64,000 nt of DNA from Branchiostoma floridae (lineage: Eukaryota; Chordata; Leptocardii; Amphioxiformes; Branchiostomatidae): positions 2,271,643 to 2,335,642 of the forward strand of contig NC_049985.1 of NCBI RefSeq assembly GCF_000003815.2, given 5' to 3'. Positions 1-11,800 of the stretch are shown here, one piece after another. Below the pieces are notes generated by a model, which saw only the letters and a list, made by a program, of their open reading frames with translations, was not told the origin of the DNA and made no database searches. Both the position numbers and the translations under genes were made by a program. The stretch's first letter is position 1. Each line of letters starts with the position of its first letter.

Positions 1-300
1 CATAAAATTTTCTCTCTTTTCTGCCCTCTCTCCTTAATGTTACACTCTAACTCCCCCTTTTCCTTCAGTTTCTCCTTCTCTTCCCTCCTTCTTTCTTTTT
101 CTTTCTTTCTCCTTGTCTCCATCTCTCCATTCCCCTATCTCTCCTTCAATTACCCCCCCCCCTCTCTCTCTCTCCAAGGACGATATGAGATTCCTTATTT
201 AACGTCCTTGCTCTCTCCTCTCTGCCCTATATCCCTCTCTCTATCCATCCCCTCTTAACGTTACCCCATCATTCTCTCTTTCTCTTTCTCTCCCTTTCTG
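1..300. repeat. CT-rich low-complexity tract
   Basis: Almost pure pyrimidine on the plus strand (tctc, ctttct, ccctct runs). An open frame across it is only Ser/Leu/Phe/Pro low complexity and is not a gene. No motif other than the strand asymmetry is visible. Confidence 0.8.
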
Positions 301-692
301 TTTGCCTGCCCAAAAGGACTGATGTGGAAAGCGCTACTAAAAGACATGCACAATACATCTGTTTTATATTAAGATAGGTGCTTTACCGTACTAGTATCAC
401 GCCCATCCCAGCTGTGTTGAAACCAAAGGGGCGGGAACCCTGACCATACCGTGACAACTCAACCCTCTGCGGTGTTCAAACGGCCGCTGTCAAACAAGTC
501 AAAGGTCGGCCTGGCACGAATGCCCTTGTGTTACCCTTCGAACAGAACAGAAATCCCCCTCACGCCAGCTCCTGTGATAAAAGCTATTGATCGCGCAGCT
601 GTGTGTTAGAAACAGCCCGTCCAACGCGGGGTTACAAAACGCGATGTTTGAACGGTTGATAATAAAAGAGAGCGGAAGAGACACAAACTCAC

Positions 693-884
693 CGGCCTGT
701 TCTCGGAGAAAACGGTCTCTCAGCTCTCGGATCTTCACTTTCCGGTCCTGAAAACAAAACAGACACCTTCAGACATGTGTTCGCGAACTTCTACCGCGGT
801 GTTACCGTCAGTCACAATGAAAGTATCGACAAAATCGAGGAAAAATTGGAGGTGAACCTCTTTGCCGTCTGCTACTTCCGCCAT
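693..884 (-). CDS. possible 5' exons of an unrecognised divergent gene
   Basis: On the minus strand an ATGGCGG start at 884 opens a 48-codon frame (MAEVADGKEVHLQFFLDFV...). Separately, 747-693 is bounded by a very good acceptor (pyrimidine run then tttcag) and a very good donor (gtgagt) and can encode a charged helical segment, DRKVKIRELRDRFLREQ. The two do not join simply: the only in-line gap is 19 nt, too short for an intron, so the true first exon or donor is uncertain. The rest of the gene would lie left of the window. I do not recognise the family. Confidence 0.25.
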
Positions 885-1046
885 GTTGGTCATGCGATGT
901 TGTCGGTCAAAGGTCACCCGGAAGTCGGGTCGTCAGTGGCGGGAAACACAAGATGTCAGCTGATGACTAGGTCGTGTGAGGATCTTGCTCCTTATTTTCC
1001 TACTTAATAGCGCAATAGTGCGACATAACCAGCTCATTTTTTCACC
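885..1046. promoter_or_regulatory. start region between FANCB and possible divergent gene
   Basis: About 160 bp separate the minus-strand ATG at 884 from the FANCB ATG at 1047. The stretch contains scattered CpG and no TATA box that I can see, which would fit a bidirectional housekeeping promoter. This is inference from spacing only. Confidence 0.25.
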
Positions 1047-4000
1047 ATGGCGTCTCCAAGACACCATCTAGTTTCCTACAAAGGCTTTGTTGTAGAATTT
1101 TGCGATGAAGTTGAAAATACGACACTGGAAGGAACTGTGATCCAGGCCAGGGTTTTCAAGATGGACAGGACCACAGGCAAGTTTGTACAAGTATGTGTGG
1201 TTGACAGTCCTGAAGTTGGACAGCTTCACATCATAACAGCTAACTGTGTGTGCGAGGAGAGCACCGGATCCATCCTTCCATGCGTTCTTTTCCGTAACTG
1301 CAAAGGAGACTCTGGCTTTCCTTGTGTGTTCCAAGCAGCTTTTCTGACAATGGATGGGGACGATGCAAAACTCGTGACCGGTCCAGGAATGTCAGCATCA
1401 CACCGCATGTGTCACAGCAACGTCCTAAAGACCTTCCAGCTCCTACCGGGACCTCGGATTGCGTATCGTTACCATGGAGACCTATGCGTCGCCTGCGACA
1501 AACAGAACACAGGAACATTCCAACAGCTGAAGATCGCTACGTCGACCTTCGACCCGCTATGGTGGGGAAAGCTGGGAAGGACACTCGTTGCCATGGGAAC
1601 GGAGGCATGCTCAGCATCACCTGATCACCAGATGGAAACCGAAGAGGAGATGGTCACCGACCTTGACCTCATCTGGGGTCACAAGTGGATGTATGTTGCC
1701 ATGGAAACCAAAGATGAAGAGTGGAAGAAAAGGGACGGTAGCGTCTTCATTCCTCATCCGTATGCATGTGTGGCTAGGGCGATATGCCTGTTAGAATACA
1801 GAGTGATTAAACAGACAATAGATGGGGATAATCCAGAGCAGGAGGATGCTGATGTCCATCAATCACGTGTGCTGTTAGCGACCAATCAGGGGCAGCTGGT
1901 GGAGCTGGAGGATGGGGAGGTGAGGAGGATTTGTGAGCTGCCGTTTCAGGACCCGTCTGACGTGCGTGTGGCGTATGTCAGCGGAGGGGAGACAGTCGTT
2001 CTTGTGACGTCACCCACAGGAGGGGTGTGTGCGGTGTGGGGCAGCAGCTTCAAGGTACGGCTCAGATTTTTGCCGTAACATAAAGAAAAAAAGTATAGAA
2101 AAAGATCTGTCTGATCAGATTTAGTTCTCTGTGTATATCTGAGAGTAGATGTCAGCTCTGATACTTGCTCTATGATAACATCAGTTGGAGCAAATAAAAT
2201 CTACTTAAATGGTACCAAGGCTAATCTAAAGTTCAGCCCTAAAAATGACTAGGTATATAGGACAGTAAATTAGAACAGTAAATGTACTTTGGATGGATTA
2301 GGTGTATGATAAGATAAACAGCCTCTGGAAGTACTTTAAACTTAATGATCCAGAATTTATCTGATGTGTGATAGTTGTTCTTTTGCTCCAGCCCGCAGGC
2401 CACTGGCCATCAGCCCACATGGCCCTGACCGACTATTTCCTGTCCCGTGGGACTCAGCAGGTGCTACTGCTATCTGGGAGTGGGGGAGTCTTTGATGGTT
2501 TCCTTCTCACTGATCTAATGGGCTACAACATTACCGATCAGGTGAACTAGCCGGTGTCTACACAGCTCAACTTTATTTTTGTGATCCCAGTTCCCTTTGA
2601 TTAAAGAAATCCTGTAAAGATTGATTTTTCCATTATCATGTCTGATGTTTAATTTCTAGTCCAGTGTTTGAGTGCGGTTTATTCAGATTCTTATATTGCT
2701 ATATCTTTACCCTTCAATTTTGTTCATCAAGTTGACAGAATGGTCTTACAATATAGTTAAGTAACATTTTTTCAGTCAGAGTGATGATACACAGCAAAAT
2801 TCTATCAAATGACGGAATGACATTAGCTATCTAGAATTCTGATGTGTTGTTTGATAAGATATACAATTGTTTAAGTGTTTGTTGTAACTTTTTCCCTGGT
2901 ACCACTAACAGCAGGAGGAAGCTGAGGAGGAGACAGATGTGTCTACTAGTACAGACAGGAGTGTACCCATGCAGTCAGCTGTGCAGGCCTTACAAGCCAG
3001 GCTATATGTAAGGCTACTCCCTATTATGACAGGATATGAAATAAGTCAAACATTGCGACTGTGTATTAAAAAATGTCAATTCGGACCTCATACGGACTTC
3101 ACATACATTGTTATAGCACCTTTTCCAAGGATTTTAACCTCCTTGCCTTAAATCTTTATGAATACTTAAATCTGGAATACTTTTTTAATGTGTACCTTTT
3201 TATGTGTGTTAATCACAGGAGAGCCAGGCATCCCTGGAGGAGCTGAGGTCCCTGTCAGCTCAGAAGGACAGAGTGATCCAGCAGACCTGCACAGCTCTGA
3301 GAGCCATGGTGCTACAGAGTGGCCACGTTATGGGGCAGGCCGCTCTACCAGAGGATGTAAGCACTCCCTCCTACATGTATATCCTACCTCGCTATACTTT
3401 TGTTCTGTATGGTATAGACTCACTCACTTAATCACTCTCACTCACTCGCTGACTCACTAAGTTCCTCATGCTTGCTCACTCGCTCACTCATTCATTCACT
3501 TAGAAGTTACTCATACTTACACTCAGACACTAACTCTCTTACTCACCAACTCTCTCAGTAACTCACTTACTCACTCTTACTCTCACACTCACTCACTCTC
3601 AGTAACTCTCTCACTCACTCTCTTACTCACCCACTCTCTCAGTAACTCACACTCACTCTCAGTAACTCTCTCACTCACTCTCTTACTCACCCACTCTCTC
3701 AGTAACTCACACTCTCTCAGTAACTCTCTCACTCACTCTCTTACTCACCCACTCTCTCAGTAACTCACTCACTCATACTCTCACACCCACTCACTCTCTT
3801 ACTCTCACACTTACTCTCACTCTCTCAGTAACTCACTGACTCACTCTCTTCCTCTCACTCTCACTTACAGGTGCCATTGTCATGCTGGATAACACTGAAG
3901 GTTTAGGAGGTGAAATCTTCCATTATGCTGTATGTCCTTCTCTTGCAAGGTTGTCCCCATAGACATCATTCATAGCTTGGGAAAATGACAGCTCAGAGAC

Positions 4001-6572
4001 GACAGTATTCTACCAGTTTCGACTTTAATTTGTCTTTCTCAAGAAATCAAGGTTGTCCCCATAGGTTTCGTCCTTCCTTGTTGCTCCATTGACTAATTAC
4101 TTTCCTCTTATTTATTGTGTCCCACTTGCAGCCCTCACTGGTGTGCCTGTACAATGGAAAAGGTTTTCCCCCCAGTCCTGACTTGATGCCCCCCTCCCCA
4201 CCTATGTCGGACCCCATCACCGTTGTACGAGTCTGGCAGAGGCTGGTTCTGAACCAGTGGGTGGTCGGGCTGGAGATCAGCAACCAGTCAGACAGGTGGG
4301 GATCTTAACTTGAAAGTTCATCTGTGTTGGTAGAACTCATTATTGGACTTTAAGTCAAACTATATTGGACTCCAATAGGCAGGGATCTTATGTTCCAATG
4401 GGTCCTTCCTGGTGTGAGTAGTTCAAAACTTACAGACCTATGGCCGCACCTGGGTCAATAACTGTCACCTGAGTTAGTGTCAAATGGCAGCTGCTTTAAG
4501 ACTCTTAAGATTTAGCCCTGCCTATATTAAGCTCCTCGAAATTCAGCCTCTGGCTGCGAGGAGAGAGTAGACAGCCCACCCAATAAGAACAAGCAATGCC
4601 CCTTCATTCTGACACCCCTATGTTAGGGTTAGGGTTAGGGGTAGGGGTAGGGGTAGGGGTAGGGGTAGGGGTAGGGGGTGTGAGAACATCAAGGATTTGG
4701 AACATATGAGTGTAACTAAATAGGGATCTTGTGGTATCAGCATAGGCTATGCAAAATCTATTTAATGGAAGACATCTGCCCATGCATTGATTTTGACCTG
4801 TTTCTGAGATATTTTCTTTCAAGTGACATGCAACAAGAAATCACAGCTGCATTGACATCCATCTAACTTACCTTAAATCAAACAGTTTTCTCTACTGTTT
4901 GAAATAAACTTTCCCACATACAAATGTATTTTCCTTTTTTCCGCAGAACTTTGCAGGACGTACGCCTTGCCCTTGTTAGACACGAGGGTGCTGAAGCTGG
5001 TGCCATGAAGAGTTCAAGATGGAACAATGATAGCACATCTTCATGTAGAGTTGTTTCAACAATCCCTCCCGCAGTAAAACTAGGCTCAGAGACAAGTCAT
5101 CACTTCCAATCCAAGAAACTAAAACTGGACAAAAGTGTGCAACAAGATGTAACAAAACAGAATACTACACTAGTCTGTGTGTCCCCCATACCCAAGTTTG
5201 GTGCCCGCCCATCCTTACAATGTTCTTTACTCCTATCATGGAGAGAAAAAGAAGGGAGAGGTAAAGACAGTGAAGTGGAGTCCAGCTTTAGAGATTTCTG
5301 TCTGGATGTTGGGCATGTGAAGTTGTCCATTGATGACATTACCAACAGACATCTGACTGTGTTTGCGGGGGATGGCAGCAAGACTGGTAAGATCTCGCCT
5401 TTTTTTTTACCTCTTCAGATTCTGTAATCTTTTTCTGTAATTCAGTTTGTCTTTTGATGTTCTTCAGGACCCATCCTCCATCAATACAGAAATTTGCTGC
5501 AGTGGGAAAAATTCACCCCATTGTCAACAAAAAAATCCTAACTGCAAGACATGAAATTGATGAAAGTGTATATTATAAGCTTGAAATAGACATTTTCAAA
5601 AATGTGAATTCACACAACATAGTCTCCCAAAACAATTAGTATGACTAGAGACAGCCCTTGTGTACACATAACTATTCTGTCTGTAATGCCTGTGAAATTT
5701 ACAGAGTAGCATAGAGATGACTAGGTTGTATAAACTCTTTCAAAAACATTTTTTTCACAGCTGACTTACAGAAGACAGACCTGCTGGCCCTCGAAGCTGT
5801 GCAGTCAGAAACAAGGTTAAAGGTGAGATGTAGCCATGGCAACCTCAGGCAGCTGCCTCAGATGTTGCAGAGCAAACTGGGATTCCAGGCTATCCCAGGC
5901 GCCCCTGGACTGTTCTGTGAGCGGCAGGGACCGCTGCAGTATGTGAGAGTCACCTGTACTGTCATCAGCAGAGCAGAGGCTGAGCTATCTGTTTGTACAA
6001 GGTGGGAGGATTTTGTAATTATGATAGCATTCATCTAGGTGTATTATTGCAGCCAGTAGGTTCCCAATCTGACTCTGAGTGTTGAGGCTGTTAAAATACA
6101 GTGGAAGGAGAAGGATGGATTCTGCCTACCAACACTGTTCCCTAGACACGGTGGATAACAACCCACTGCTTTTATAGCCTCAAAAGACTTTCGGACAACC
6201 TTATCACTTGAGTCAGATATACATGTAAATGTCGAATTTTGTTCATCATTATCAGTACATATCCTATAGATGCACGTAGAGGAGCGATTTTGGTTCATTC
6301 ATTGCTTGCCTATGTAACTGCTCAGTTTAAAAGACACTGTGTGAATCACTTTTTTTTCTCTCTCCAGAGACCTGCCCCAGCTGTCTCTTCTACTCCACTC
6401 CCTGTACAGCCTCCTTCCCCGAGGAACAAAAGTCCTCCCTGATCTTCAAGACTCCAACATTAAGGAGGAGGTGGAAAAGTATGTGAAATCTGTGGACACT
6501 GAGCAGCCACACATGGGCAGCAAGCTCAGAACTTTACTACAGTGGGAGGGAGTGGAGAAGGAACAAGAGTGA
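1047..6572 (+). CDS. FANCB: Fanconi anaemia group B protein (FANCB), complete, 9 exons
   Basis: FANCB works with FANCL and FAAP100 in the nuclear Fanconi core complex that monoubiquitinates FANCD2/FANCI at DNA crosslinks. Proposed CDS: 1047-2054, 2392-2541, 2912-3007, 3219-3356, 3871-3900, 4132-4295, 4947-5386, 5761-6001, 6368-6572. That is 2472 nt, 823 residues, against about 859 in human; phases agree at every junction. The start lies in a caccATGg context. Recognition rests on collinear blocks: NCVxxxxTGxxLP early; an RRICELPFQDPSDV block and CAVWGSSF at the end of exon 1; TQQVLLL in exon 2; RVWQRLVLNQWVVGLE in exon 6; LLALEAVQSE and GLFCERQGPL in exon 8; and a short helical C-terminus. 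Exon 5 is only 30 nt with a weak gtttag donor and is the least certain. No nuclease or ligase motif is expected, since FANCB is a scaffold. Confidence 0.88.
3410..3868 (+). repeat. ctcactctc-type minisatellite in FANCB intron 4
   Basis: Degenerate tandem repeats built from actcactctc, ttactcaccc and tcagtaactcac blocks fill most of the intron and run up to the acceptor of the 30-nt exon 5 (ends ttacag at 3870). The pyrimidine-rich strand is the transcribed sense, so the array itself may act as an extended polypyrimidine tract. Confidence 0.85.
4620..4679 (+). repeat. telomere-like TTAGGG/GGTAGG minisatellite
   Basis: Starts as ttagggttagggttagggg, then drifts into repeated ggggta units. It lies in FANCB intron 6. 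It is an interstitial short array, not a chromosome end, because exons flank it on both sides. Confidence 0.85.
6055..6200 (+). repeat. dispersed repeat, copy 1
   Basis: The stretch with ccctagacacggtggataac followed by a cctcaaaa block recurs in diverged form at 43780-43945 (ccctagacacagccgataac). It lies in the last FANCB intron. No coding potential or terminal structure was resolved; family unknown. Confidence 0.5.
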
Positions 6573-7137
6573 TGCTTTCATACAGATGACAGGGCCTACA
6601 AGACGTGTTGCCATCTGGCTGAATGTTTAGATTCATAGAAGTTAAAAGTTGATTTGCCGATGAGTCTGTCAGCTTGAAATGATACTTTTGTCAGTTATAT
6701 TGTCAAAGTTCTCTCAATCACCACACAATTTGACAGATCAACTGATGTGCAGAGACCCCTGAGCCCAGCACAATGTGATGGGGTAAGTATTTTTGTGAAA
6801 AATATGCTTGAGTCTCCTTGTTAATATTGGGGACAGGTACAAATGTACACCTTAAGCCCCTTAACAGGTGTCATCATAATGTAAAAATCTGTGTGGAACT
6901 GTGTCATAAGATGGTTTACTACTTGAATTTTATTGTTTCAATGTTTGTGGCATATACATGTGTAACATAGAAATTTACATTGTCATTTCCCAGAGTGTAA
7001 CATTACTGTCTAAATGTCTTCACTGACAGGTTATATTGGCAAAATATGTACAGGTGTGTTATGTTGTAGACAGTTACTTGGGTTTGGCAAAAAAACTTTT
7101 CTACATTCAGTGTGCTAGAAAAATAGTACAACTCTAC

Positions 7138-7143
7138 AATAAA
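7138..7143 (+). terminator. candidate FANCB poly(A) signal
   Basis: AATAAA about 570 bp after the FANCB stop codon, in A/T-rich sequence. It is the first canonical hexamer I noticed downstream of the stop. Inference only. Confidence 0.4.
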
Positions 7144-7570
7144 TATATTTACTCTCAACAGAAGTCTAGCTTCCTACATGCATCCTCATTGGATAACTTA
7201 AGCATACAGATTTGAGGATCCTTAACTGAGTGCTCTTAATTCCACTCATTAGTGCTTATATTCACAAAAATATAGCATCTACATGTACTACATCATGCTT
7301 TGCATTATACAGTGGCATGGAAATCATGTCGACTTTTGATCAAAATATGCAAGAAAGCCACATTGTTGAAAAGTTTGAAAATTCAACTCCTATTGCAAAA
7401 TATATTGTATTTATGTTTGTGCACTATTTGTACATATCATTCATTTACATATTTGTGCCCATGATAAATGTAAATTTACTATATATTTATCATGTGTAAC
7501 AAGACCTTTTCACTTCAATGTTTAGTTGTTACCTCCATGAAAAACGAAGGTATTTTCAAGTGTCTGTTTA

Positions 7571-7760
7571 TGTTTCCAGATATTTGTGGTCAGCATAACT
7601 CAACAATCTCTGGATGGATTCTGATGGTATTTGGCATGTGGGTAGGTAGGTTTGTTTGTGTGTGCATTTGTGTTTCCAGATATTTGTGGTCAGCATAACT
7701 TAAGAACCCCTGAATGGATTCTGATGCTATTTGGTATGCCGGTAGGTCTTATTTTTGTTT
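7571..7760 (+). repeat. 100-bp tandem repeat, two copies
   Basis: The block beginning tgtttccagatatttgtgg at 7571 recurs at 7671 with its whole downstream context (ggatggattctgatg, then ttggcatg/ttggtatg). A diverged third copy lies far away near 36470-36545 (ccggatatttgtgattag), so this is a dispersed family that also went tandem here. Confidence 0.75.
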
Positions 7761-8329
7761 GCACTCTCCACTTTTGTCCCTCTTTATACTTCCACCATTG
7801 CTTTTCAGTTGAACTAGAAACACCTCAATATCAGTTCACCTCAATGAACATACATGTACAGTTTGTCCACCAGTACATCAACATTCAGCATGTAGCCAAA
7901 TGTGTCGTCAGTCCACGTATGGCAGTGTTCTTGTCTCACCCCTAACCTGCTGTGTTCAGATGCTGTACATTCCGCATATGGTCAAATTGTCAAAGATCAG
8001 CAGGTAGTCAGTTGCACGCATCTTGTCGCAAAGGAAGATGACTTAAGGACCCATAGACACCTTGAAGGACATTATGACGACTATGTATCAACAGTCAGTA
8101 GTAGACATGTAGAGCTGTCTGGTCACAAAAGACTCCTAGGACTCATAGATACCTTGGAAAATCACCAGTACCATGCATATGGGGAAGAAATTCTCGCATG
8201 CATGCATGGAAAAGACCTTAACCACCAAAAGATGTTGTTTCTCGTGAAAGTCCTGGCTTTGGGATGTCTCAGATTGTTTTTTTTCAAATCTAAGAGCTCT
8301 AGCATTGAAACTCCTGAGAGTACGATGCC

Positions 8330-8855
8330 ATTGCTAAAGTCCAGGGTGTTCTGAAGCAGATGAGCGCCTCATACAAGGAATTTGTGCTTTTGGAATGTTC
8401 CCCTTAAAGAGTCTTCCAAGTTCTTCAAGCATGATTACAGATGTGAGAAATCAGTCCTTTAGAACCAGAACTTTCTGTTTTGTGAGGCACATTGAAGAAT
8501 CAAGTTCGTTTTAAGATGGGAAAACAGATTCCTTCATAATCATATGCAGATGTGTCGTAGCCCTGTTAACTTTTGCTGTCAATATCTTGCTGTGGCTAGA
8601 TATTGAGACCTGGAACGTCTCCAAACATGTTTGTCTTTGTGAGGTTTTTGAGAGCCCAGCAAAATGAGACTATGCTCCTCAGAAACAGATGAGTCTGCCC
8701 AACGTGTGGTAGCCCTGTTTGCTGCCTCTGCCCGTGTCCTTGAATGTCTTCAAACTTGTCTTTATCAACCTTAAGAGCCCAGCAAGAGGAGTCTATGTCT
8801 TCAGACGCACATGAGGCACCTCCTTAAATAGTCTTTTTCAAGAGATCACAGTCTT
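8330..8855 (-). repeat. degenerate tandem copies of the last exon's 3' end
   Basis: The sequence around the stop codon of the minus-strand secreted-protein gene (atgagcctgcccagcgtgtg, then gtagccctgtttgctg, at 8866-8901) recurs in weaker form at about 8690-8735 and 8545-8580. The segments gagcccagcaa and cctcagaaaca recur between them. Unit is roughly 150-170 bp. It forms the 3' flank, probably 3' UTR, of that gene. Confidence 0.7.
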
Positions 8856-11800
8856 TCAGAAGCATATGAGCCTGCCCAGCGTGTGGTAGCCCTGTTTGCT
8901 GTCTGTGTCCGTGTCGCCGAACCTGAGCTGTGTGACAGGCAGGTGTCTCTTGTGCATGAGCCAGCCGGAGTCCTCCTGCCAGCTGGCCAGCCCAGAGTCG
9001 CACTTACAAGCTCGGCCTCCGCCACAGGTGCCTGCAAACAATGACAGTTGTACGTTTAAAGCAAACGCAGATTTGTGATCTATTTGGGGAAACCGAATTT
9101 TGCCCAATTTTTCAGACAAACTTTCATGTCGCATTGACAGTGGACCTTAAAAACATTCAATTGATTTGATTCACTCACAAGGGACAGGCTGTCAATAATT
9201 TGGTCATTCTTACTAAGGAAGGTGCTACCAAGAGTTCAGCAAGAGTTAAGATCGAAAGTTTAGACTTATTAAGTTTTATTGCATAAAGATAAATTGGTTT
9301 ATACACATTCATACACATCATTTCTGTTGTGGAAGGCATCTTCTGAAGTAAAGATAACATTTGCCGTAGATGATAAGTATGTATACGGATTCGTTGTCAA
9401 AAAAGACACCAACTACAATATATTATAAAGCTCTATTTCTGTACACAAAGCAGAGTGCTCGCCAATAATCATTCGCATTTTCGATTTTTACAATATCAAT
9501 GGCCATCAAATATGAACTTTCATTCAACATTACCTGCTTCTCCACACGCGCAGTTGTTTGTCCCGGGTTTCCCCCCTCCCCAGTAGTCCTTTCTCCGGCC
9601 GTCAGCTGACAACCACCAGGCGAACCCCGTACTGCCTCTGTGCAGGACCGAGCTCAGGCATTCATACTACAAAGATGAAATATTGCAGGGAATTACTTTG
9701 CATCACACAAAGGTTCAGTTTTGCTAGGGTGTTCTAATGTTATTAATCTCAAATGGTGAAATGTTCCAAACCAAATGCTATTACCTTAGTAGATTAAAGG
9801 CAGTACAAAGAAGAAAATACGGCTTGAAAGTGGGGTAATATTCAAAAGAGTCAGTTTGATTCTGGAAAAACTGATCTCAGTTAATGTCTTTTACAATATT
9901 ACTCGTATCACACCTTCGCCTGGGTACCATCCTAACCCTTGGCTGGGTTCCGCTTTCCGCTTTTGGGGCATGGTCGGGCCCGGGTCCATTCTAACTCGGA
10001 GATAAAATAACCCGGGATCTAATCGTAAGCACATCGACAGGTACCCCAAAGTAATCCGGCAGTCCAACGGGACAAATTTGTGGCTTCGGGGTGGGGCTAC
10101 AGTCCCAACGACCACAGGGGCAAATGTGACCGTAATATTAAGCAAGCAAAAGGGGAGAGCCAACATACAGTAACTACGGACGACGGTACCCAGACTAATC
10201 AAACCTTGCTGTTATGTAAACATTTGTGTAATCTCTTAAGCTGGAGACCAAAGGTCCATGTACGATAGAAACAGAAAACACGCCGCCACCGGTACCTTGA
10301 TGAACTGCATACATCTCTTGGACCTCCTGATGACGGCCCGGATCTGCTCCAGGGACGTCCAGTAGGTGATGTTGCGGAAGTACGACCCGGGCTCCCCGTA
10401 ACCCTCCACCACCGTGCGGGACTCGCTGTCGTGCCCGAAAGACGACGCGACTAAAAACAATCAATACATAATGTTCACATAACGTTACATGTACGAGGTT
10501 ACACCTGCGTTTGGTTCAAGTCTTCAGATAACAGTTTCCCTTGCTGGTCTTAAATACTAATATGATTAACATCGTTCGGGCCTCGTTGTCGTGCCCGAAA
10601 GACGAAGCAACTAAAAACAATCAATACATAATGTTCACATAACGTTACATGTACGAGGTTACACCTGCGTTTGGTTCAAGTCTTCAGATAACAGTTTTCC
10701 TTGCTGGTCTTAAATATGTTTAACATAGTGCGGGCATCGCTGTCGTGCCCGAACGACGACGCAACTGAAAACAAGCAATACATGATATTCACATTCATGT
10801 ACGAGATTACAGATGAGTTTGGTTCAAGTCTTCAGATGACAGGTTTTTATTTTACTCGCAGTTCGTCGACACATTTAGCTAAAATGCCCGAATGTTCAGG
10901 ACACCGGAAACATTCAATGCACAATAAACCATCATCTCATAGTTCTGAGCACAGATGTGGTCTCATATGAGCTCAATTGGCCTAGAACGGAATGAAATCG
11001 TTAGGATAATAAAATACAACGTCCGTCCCTACCTGCATCTCCGACGCGTTCACACTGCACGGGAGTCGGCGGCACGCCCTGTCCCGGGCCGTCAGGGTCT
11101 ATGGAGTAAATCTCTCCCGAACGGAACTCTTTCCCCAACGTCTCGGAAACTTCTGTGCAGCTGGCAGGAAGAACTGGAAGGGAGTAAATGATTTGATACA
11201 TCTTTGGCAGGAATAATTTTCACAATAAATAATTTTACTTTCTTCTGATATCAAATTTCAATTTTGTTAATGTTGAATTTTAATTTTTGTAATGTCGAAC
11301 GCCATTTTACTCAAATTTTAAAGTTTGAAATGCCGAATTTCAAATGATGGGCAGTGCAGTTTAAAGCATTACTTCACATGAAATGTAATAATGATCAAAG
11401 ATGTCCACATAAGCACATATTTGCTAATGTTATGTTATCTTGTTCAGCAAAGGGCGTGCCAGTCAATGTGAATAGAACTAAATCTGAATCTGCAAGTGCG
11501 TGGCTTCATAAAACTCAGAGATAGCAAGATTTAAATGAACACTACTGAAAAATGTTTTTGTCTAATACAATTACCGGTATTGACAAGCTTGTTGGAGAAA
11601 TGCATACGAATGATGAGGACAGCTTTATTGCATGTCAAGAGCTGAATATTAGCCAAAGGTGATCATAAAATGTAGGAAGGTTGGTCCGTCAAAAATGGAT
11701 GCATGAGAGTCCCCACCATGACATGACTGACAGCCTCCCGATGACGTGTTCCACCCCGGTAAGTCCCTGCCCTGCGCCGATGACGCCGGTTCCCCGAGAA

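Larger units (their letters stand above)
6573..8330 (+). other. FANCB 3' UTR and intergenic DNA
   Basis: After the FANCB stop there is a candidate AATAAA at 7138-7143, giving a 3' UTR of about 0.6 kb. From 7200 to 8330 I find no exon with convincing splice sites or conserved protein. The only structure is the 100-bp repeat at 7571-7760. Open frames here are short and compositionally random. Confidence 0.6.

Noticed and set aside
748-766. A 19-nt intron joining the two divergent exons left of FANCB
   Set aside because: Too short to be spliced; the phase would also change the frame of the second exon.
4604-4822. Minus-strand frame with Thr-Pro repeats
   Set aside because: Translation of the telomere-like minisatellite.
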